DNA from: RGIG3701 sp017403345
GTDB taxonomy: Bacteria > Planctomycetota > Planctomycetia > Pirellulales > Thermoguttaceae
Direction: 5' to 3'
NCBI GenBank assembly: GCA_017403345.1
Contig: JAFQOH010000074.1
Coordinates: 1-64,000, forward strand
DNA: 64,000 bases
Numbering within the stretch: position 1 is the first letter of the stretch; every line of letters starts with the position of its first letter. Under the pieces are notes generated by a model. That model did no database searches. It was not told the origin of the DNA and saw only the letters and a program-made list of their open reading frames with translations. The position numbers were made by a program, and so were the translations under genes. Below, piece after piece: positions 60,969-64,000 of the stretch.

Positions 60969-62012
60969 TTACTTTTCAAGGTCATCCCATCGAAGTGAAC
61001 GAGACGCTTTTTTGCGGCGGTCCACTTCTCCCCAGACGCTATTGTCAAATCTCTGTTGACTTCCGGTCATGCTGTTGTACATATTCCCGTTGTCTGTGTT
61101 GGATGCACCCAAACCAAGCATAATTCCGCGAAACGTCCCTTCCGTTCGCCGAAGCTGTGCGGACGACATGTTGTCACGAGCAAACTGCTGACGAAGAGTT
61201 GCTTCTTTTGCAGGACTCAAACGGCCTTGACGAACAAAGTTCTCCAACTGAGCCTTTCTTCCCCAAATCGCCGACATGACAAGTTCGACCGGAACATCTG
61301 CCGTTGCCTCTGGAGTTGGAGAAACCCCCTCGGTTGAAGCTGTTTCCGGGGCCGTTTCCGTACTGGTATCCTGACCAATCAGAAGACCACAAATAAAAGC
61401 AGCCGCCTGTTCATCATCTCCATTGGTAACACTTTCCGGAACTTCCCACCCCATGTACTGAGTGAGGGCATCCATGACGCTTTGCATTGCTGGACTAAGC
61501 ATACCTTCTTTCCTTTTCTTCCCATTGGGAGTAAAGACTGCACAAATTAAATCAAAGTTTCCCAAACCGGGAATCATGGGATAACTTGTGAGACTGACGT
61601 GCATGATCGGTCTCAAATATTTCCTTTTAGCATTTTGGAAATGAGGCGGGATCCATACGGAAACTCCGCCTTTTCGAGCATTCTCTGCTTCCTTTGCATT
61701 GAGAAACTCAATATCCGCCTCCAAGTAATTGCTGTTACGTCTCATTTCGCGAACGAACCCCGTATTATCTTCCACGTGTAAAGAGTGGTCTTTGGGGATC
61801 GGAATTTCAATACCATCCCGGCGCATTTCATGAAATGTTTGAACGAAACGATCGAGATCTTTGGGCGTAATTGAAAATTTCATCCCATTATCAGGATAAA
61901 CATAATCTCCACATTTTAAGATTTTTTTCCGAAACACAAGGCCAGAAACCTTCCGTTCAGGAAAACGTTCGTTCAGGGAGAGGACCAACCCGTGTAGTTT
62001 GCGTTGTTTCAT
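60969..62012 (-). CDS. Mu gpI-like prohead protease/scaffold
   Basis: 347 residues. IEIPIPKDHSLHVEDNTGFV, then YLEADIEFLNAKEAENARKG and LRPIMHVSLTSYPMIPGLGN follow the pattern of Mu-like I proteins, with the conserved histidine and a serine-rich segment of the U9/S49-like protease. The C-terminal 150 residues are helical and charged, as in a scaffold that is cut off during maturation (MSAIWGRKAQLENFVRQGRL). ATG 62012 overlaps the stop of the F-like gene by four bases. Host range or cleavage site cannot be read from sequence. Confidence 0.82.
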   Translation of the reverse strand: MKQRKLHGLVLSLNERFPERKVSGLVFRKKILKCGDYVYPDNGMKFSITPKDLDRFVQTFHEMRRDGIEIPIPKDHSLHVEDNTGFVREMRRNSNYLEADIEFLNAKEAENARKGGVSVWIPPHFQNAKRKYLRPIMHVSLTSYPMIPGLGNFDLICAVFTPNGKKRKEGMLSPAMQSVMDALTQYMGWEVPESVTNGDDEQAAAFICGLLIGQDTSTETAPETASTEGVSPTPEATADVPVELVMSAIWGRKAQLENFVRQGRLSPAKEATLRQQFARDNMSSAQLRRTEGTFRGIMLGLGASNTDNGNMYNSMTGSQQRFDNSVWGEVDRRKKASRSLRWDDLEK

Positions 62013-62902
62013 TGATATACCTTTGCTGGGTTAAATTCAAATCCAGTATCCGGACGAATATTCATGTCAGGTCTTTTCCCACCATCCAACTTTTGTGGGT
62101 CATAGATGGGAATCAGAAAACAACGGCAGTTATATCCGTTGGGAGGAGTCCAAATATCCCAAAATGGATGATTTTTTTCGGCAACTACTCCGTTTTGATG
62201 TCGATGTGATTCTCGTGTTCTGGAATCTCCATTGGCACAATACTTCCAGCCAAGAAGTTTTTCACGAAGACGTGAAGTTGATTGCGCACCATTGACTGCC
62301 GACGCATTTAGGATCTGCATCATTTGTGTTCGTATAATGGTTTCTGCATTCGGTAATGCCTTTTGCGGATTTTCCGGTCGAAGTTGTTTGGCCGCGTAGA
62401 GTGTTCTATCGTTACGGCTTCCACTGTACAAAGTACTCTGAATCACATTTTCTGCAATCAGATAACGAAGTTTCTTTTCAGTTGCGGATGTAATCCCCTG
62501 CGCAATCCTCATTGCACTGGCGTTTGTTTTCTGACTCAGAGCATCCAAATCTGTTCCTGCCATTCTCACATATTTTTCCAATGTCCGAACAGTTGTGCTT
62601 TCAATGTCATTTTGGGTAACACCTGTCTCAAAATCGATTCGAGGCTGTTGCCTATTGGCTGAAAGAATGGATTCGATCTGCCCAATATATTCCGCAAGGA
62701 CCGCCGCATTTTGAATATCCGGAATTGCTTCACTTAGAACATTATATATTTCCTCACCAGTTGGAGCTACTGTACGTCCTTTGTGTTGTTGATATAATTT
62801 GAAAAGAAGACGCCGAATGCGATCCATTGCGGCGTTTTCTCGAAATTCCAAAAGTTTCATCAGACGGAAATGAAGTTTCTCGTCCTCTGGCAGTCTTCCC
62901 AT
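62009..62902 (-). CDS. Phage head morphogenesis protein, Mu gpF / SPP1 gp7-like
   Basis: 297 residues. The diagnostic C-terminal part is present: WKYCANGDSRTRESHRHQNG, then KNHPFWDIWTPPNGYNCRC with two cysteines. The N-terminal 200 residues are helical (AMRIAQGITSATEKKLRYLI), as in Mu gpF. This minor head protein acts early in capsid assembly, close to the portal. GGAG stands before ATG 62902. It overlaps the I-like gene downstream. Confidence 0.9.
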   Translation of the reverse strand: MGRLPEDEKLHFRLMKLLEFRENAAMDRIRRLLFKLYQQHKGRTVAPTGEEIYNVLSEAIPDIQNAAVLAEYIGQIESILSANRQQPRIDFETGVTQNDIESTTVRTLEKYVRMAGTDLDALSQKTNASAMRIAQGITSATEKKLRYLIAENVIQSTLYSGSRNDRTLYAAKQLRPENPQKALPNAETIIRTQMMQILNASAVNGAQSTSRLREKLLGWKYCANGDSRTRESHRHQNGVVAEKNHPFWDIWTPPNGYNCRCFLIPIYDPQKLDGGKRPDMNIRPDTGFEFNPAKVYQ

Positions 62903-62907
62903 TTTCT

Positions 62908-63999
62908 TTACTCCGATTCAAAAAGGCTGGCTCCTGCAATGATTCCGCCGCCAAGAACATAAGCGACCCAATTTTGATATTCAGCCATTGCCGTATTTAT
63001 CAGATTATTGTCTTCTGTTTCCTGCATTCGACGAGAGCTATAAAGCTCAATACCGGCCAAAATCGCACAATGTTTGCGAACATCTGGCGGTACGGTAGAA
63101 AATGGCACGGAATACATGCTAGAAGACAGATCCGTATCTATCTTTCGTGACGCAGTTTGAATCGCCCAATCAATTTGAGTCTGAATCTTTGCAGCATCAT
63201 TGTCACTTTCAAGATCAGCCCAATACGTTATATTTTTGATTCCCCAGCGACGTTCCATGTCAGAGCGAATACAGTACACAGAACCGACAACTTCTTCCGG
63301 AGTACTGGGAGTATACCCAGTCAGCGTACGATTGCCGTAGCTCCATACTTCTTCGGCCAAGGTCGCACCATCCAATCCAACAGATGTTTTCCAATGTGCA
63401 TCTCCATAGGATTTCAATTCTTCGACCGTGGATTCTTTGGCAAGCTGCGATGTATCGATTGTTTGTGTTGATACATTTACAACTTCTGTAGTTACCACTG
63501 GACGTACTTCATCAGGAGAAGCCGCTCTCTTCGCTCTATCATAATCTGTAGTGAGGACCATTGCCGGAAACTCGCTTAATGTTCTCGACTCGTTTCCCCA
63601 AATATCCTCAGCAGAAGGCAAGGCCTGAACCAACCCTTTTAATGTGGAGATACTCGATGACGTTGCCAAACCTGTACGTATGGAACTTCTGGATGTATCC
63701 GAAATATCCACACTGGCAGTCAGAGAACGTGTTTGAGCTTCCCATACAAGAGTAGGCAACGACTCGACGGAACTTTCCAAAGCCACTCCATTCTGAATCT
63801 CTTCAACTGACGGAATCCCATTCAGAATTGAGTTTTTGGCCAAGTTCACATCCTCGGAAGTGGCCAATTCCGCAAGTGTACGCCCACTGGCAAGTGTCTG
63901 TATTTCTGAAGAAGTCGCCAACCATTCCGGAAACGACGAAAGTGTTCGTGCTGGATTAGACCAAACCTTTTCGGCAATGGCCTCTGAATCCACATTCAC
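62908..63999 (-). CDS. Partial phage protein: VW-RTL repeats fused to a gp36-like connector domain
   Basis: 363 residues are visible and the frame is open to the edge of the window, so the true start may lie beyond it. The N-terminal 240 residues hold at least four spaced repeats of the form VW(4-5)RTL (KVWSNPARTLSSF, VWEAQTRSLTA, IWGNESRTLSEF, EVWSYGNRTLTGY), known from phage fibre and stalk proteins. The last 120 residues (SDNDAAKIQTQIDWAIQTAS, VPPDVRKHCAILAGIELYSS) fit the Mu gp36-like/DUF1320-type connector family. A connector fused to a fibre-like repeat is uncommon. Confidence 0.6.
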   Translation of the reverse strand: MNVDSEAIAEKVWSNPARTLSSFPEWLATSSEIQTLASGRTLAELATSEDVNLAKNSILNGIPSVEEIQNGVALESSVESLPTLVWEAQTRSLTASVDISDTSRSSIRTGLATSSSISTLKGLVQALPSAEDIWGNESRTLSEFPAMVLTTDYDRAKRAASPDEVRPVVTTEVVNVSTQTIDTSQLAKESTVEELKSYGDAHWKTSVGLDGATLAEEVWSYGNRTLTGYTPSTPEEVVGSVYCIRSDMERRWGIKNITYWADLESDNDAAKIQTQIDWAIQTASRKIDTDLSSSMYSVPFSTVPPDVRKHCAILAGIELYSSRRMQETEDNNLINTAMAEYQNWVAYVLGGGIIAGASLFESE

Positions 64000-64000
64000 A

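Larger units (their letters stand above)
50688..64000 (-). mobile_element. Prophage, structural (head and tail) module; right end outside the window
   Basis: Thirteen leftward genes with short gaps or 4-bp overlaps encode head and tail proteins, in the order connector, F-like, I-like, decoration, capsid E, head completion, tail tube, tail chaperones, tape measure and tail tip. The DNA is more A/T-rich than the host part. The left border is set at the 3' end of the tRNA, a common attachment site, but I cannot see a repeated att core because the right end is missing. No integrase, terminase, portal, lysis or repressor gene is in view; these should lie to the right. Confidence 0.85.

Overview
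The window reads as a chromosomal segment of an anaerobic planctomycete, probably close to the Pirellulales; this assignment is inferred from gene content, not from a marker gene. The pointers are a small lipoprotein with the planctomycete-type WERFWFLDQPDH core, a large secreted diheme protein related to the hydrazine synthase alpha subunit, Tat-exported Gfo/Idh/MocA and DapA-like proteins, a DUF11 protein, exosortase-type exopolysaccharide genes, and desulfoferrodoxin plus an A-type flavoprotein, which suggest life with little oxygen. The host part (1-50.7 kb) is moderately GC-rich; the last 13 kb is visibly more AT-rich and is a prophage.

Layout. 1-8.3 kb: the start of a Rpn/PD-(D/E)XK-type gene broken by a 23-bp duplication, purE, a GT39-like membrane glycosyltransferase, a secreted HEAT-like protein, a Tat-exported oxidoreductase, an anchored hypothetical protein and a CDF metal exporter. 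8.6-13.5 kb: a leftward exopolysaccharide operon (priming sugar transferase, XrtA-type deacetylase, XrtA-type glycosyltransferase, O-antigen-ligase-like protein) without an exosortase in view. 13.7-18.2 kb: flavodiiron protein, desulfoferrodoxin and hslVU, the HslU carrying a long repeat-rich insertion. 18.4-24.9 kb: a DUF11 protein and an lplT-aas lysophospholipid repair pair. 25.2-32.6 kb: a URO-D family protein, an EndoIII-related glycosylase, an envelope protein with 25 copies of an 11-residue repeat, and a membrane protein paired with a membrane-anchored Hsp70. 32.7-50.5 kb: pyrD, a 1.3-kb gene-poor stretch, the small lipoprotein, thiL, an HtrA protease, truB, mnmG, a beta-helix protein, a DapA-like protein, ruvC, an HU-like protein and the diheme protein.

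50.6-64 kb: a tRNA with a CAT anticodon, then a leftward prophage structural module: Mu-like head genes (gp36-like, F-like, I-like), a lambda-like decoration protein and capsid E, and a siphovirus-type tail. The right end of the prophage, including integrase, terminase and portal, is outside the window.

Two features recur. First, sigma-70-like promoters with a 16-17 bp spacer, several with a C-run directly before the -35 box. Second, tandem repeats made by slippage, both inside genes (hslU, lplT, the 11-residue repeat protein) and between them, together with three copies of an interspersed element that has inverted ends. The best candidate for something undescribed is the Hsp70/membrane-protein pair at 29.4-32.6 kb, whose partner has a coiled-coil plus beta-tail layout reminiscent of GrpE.
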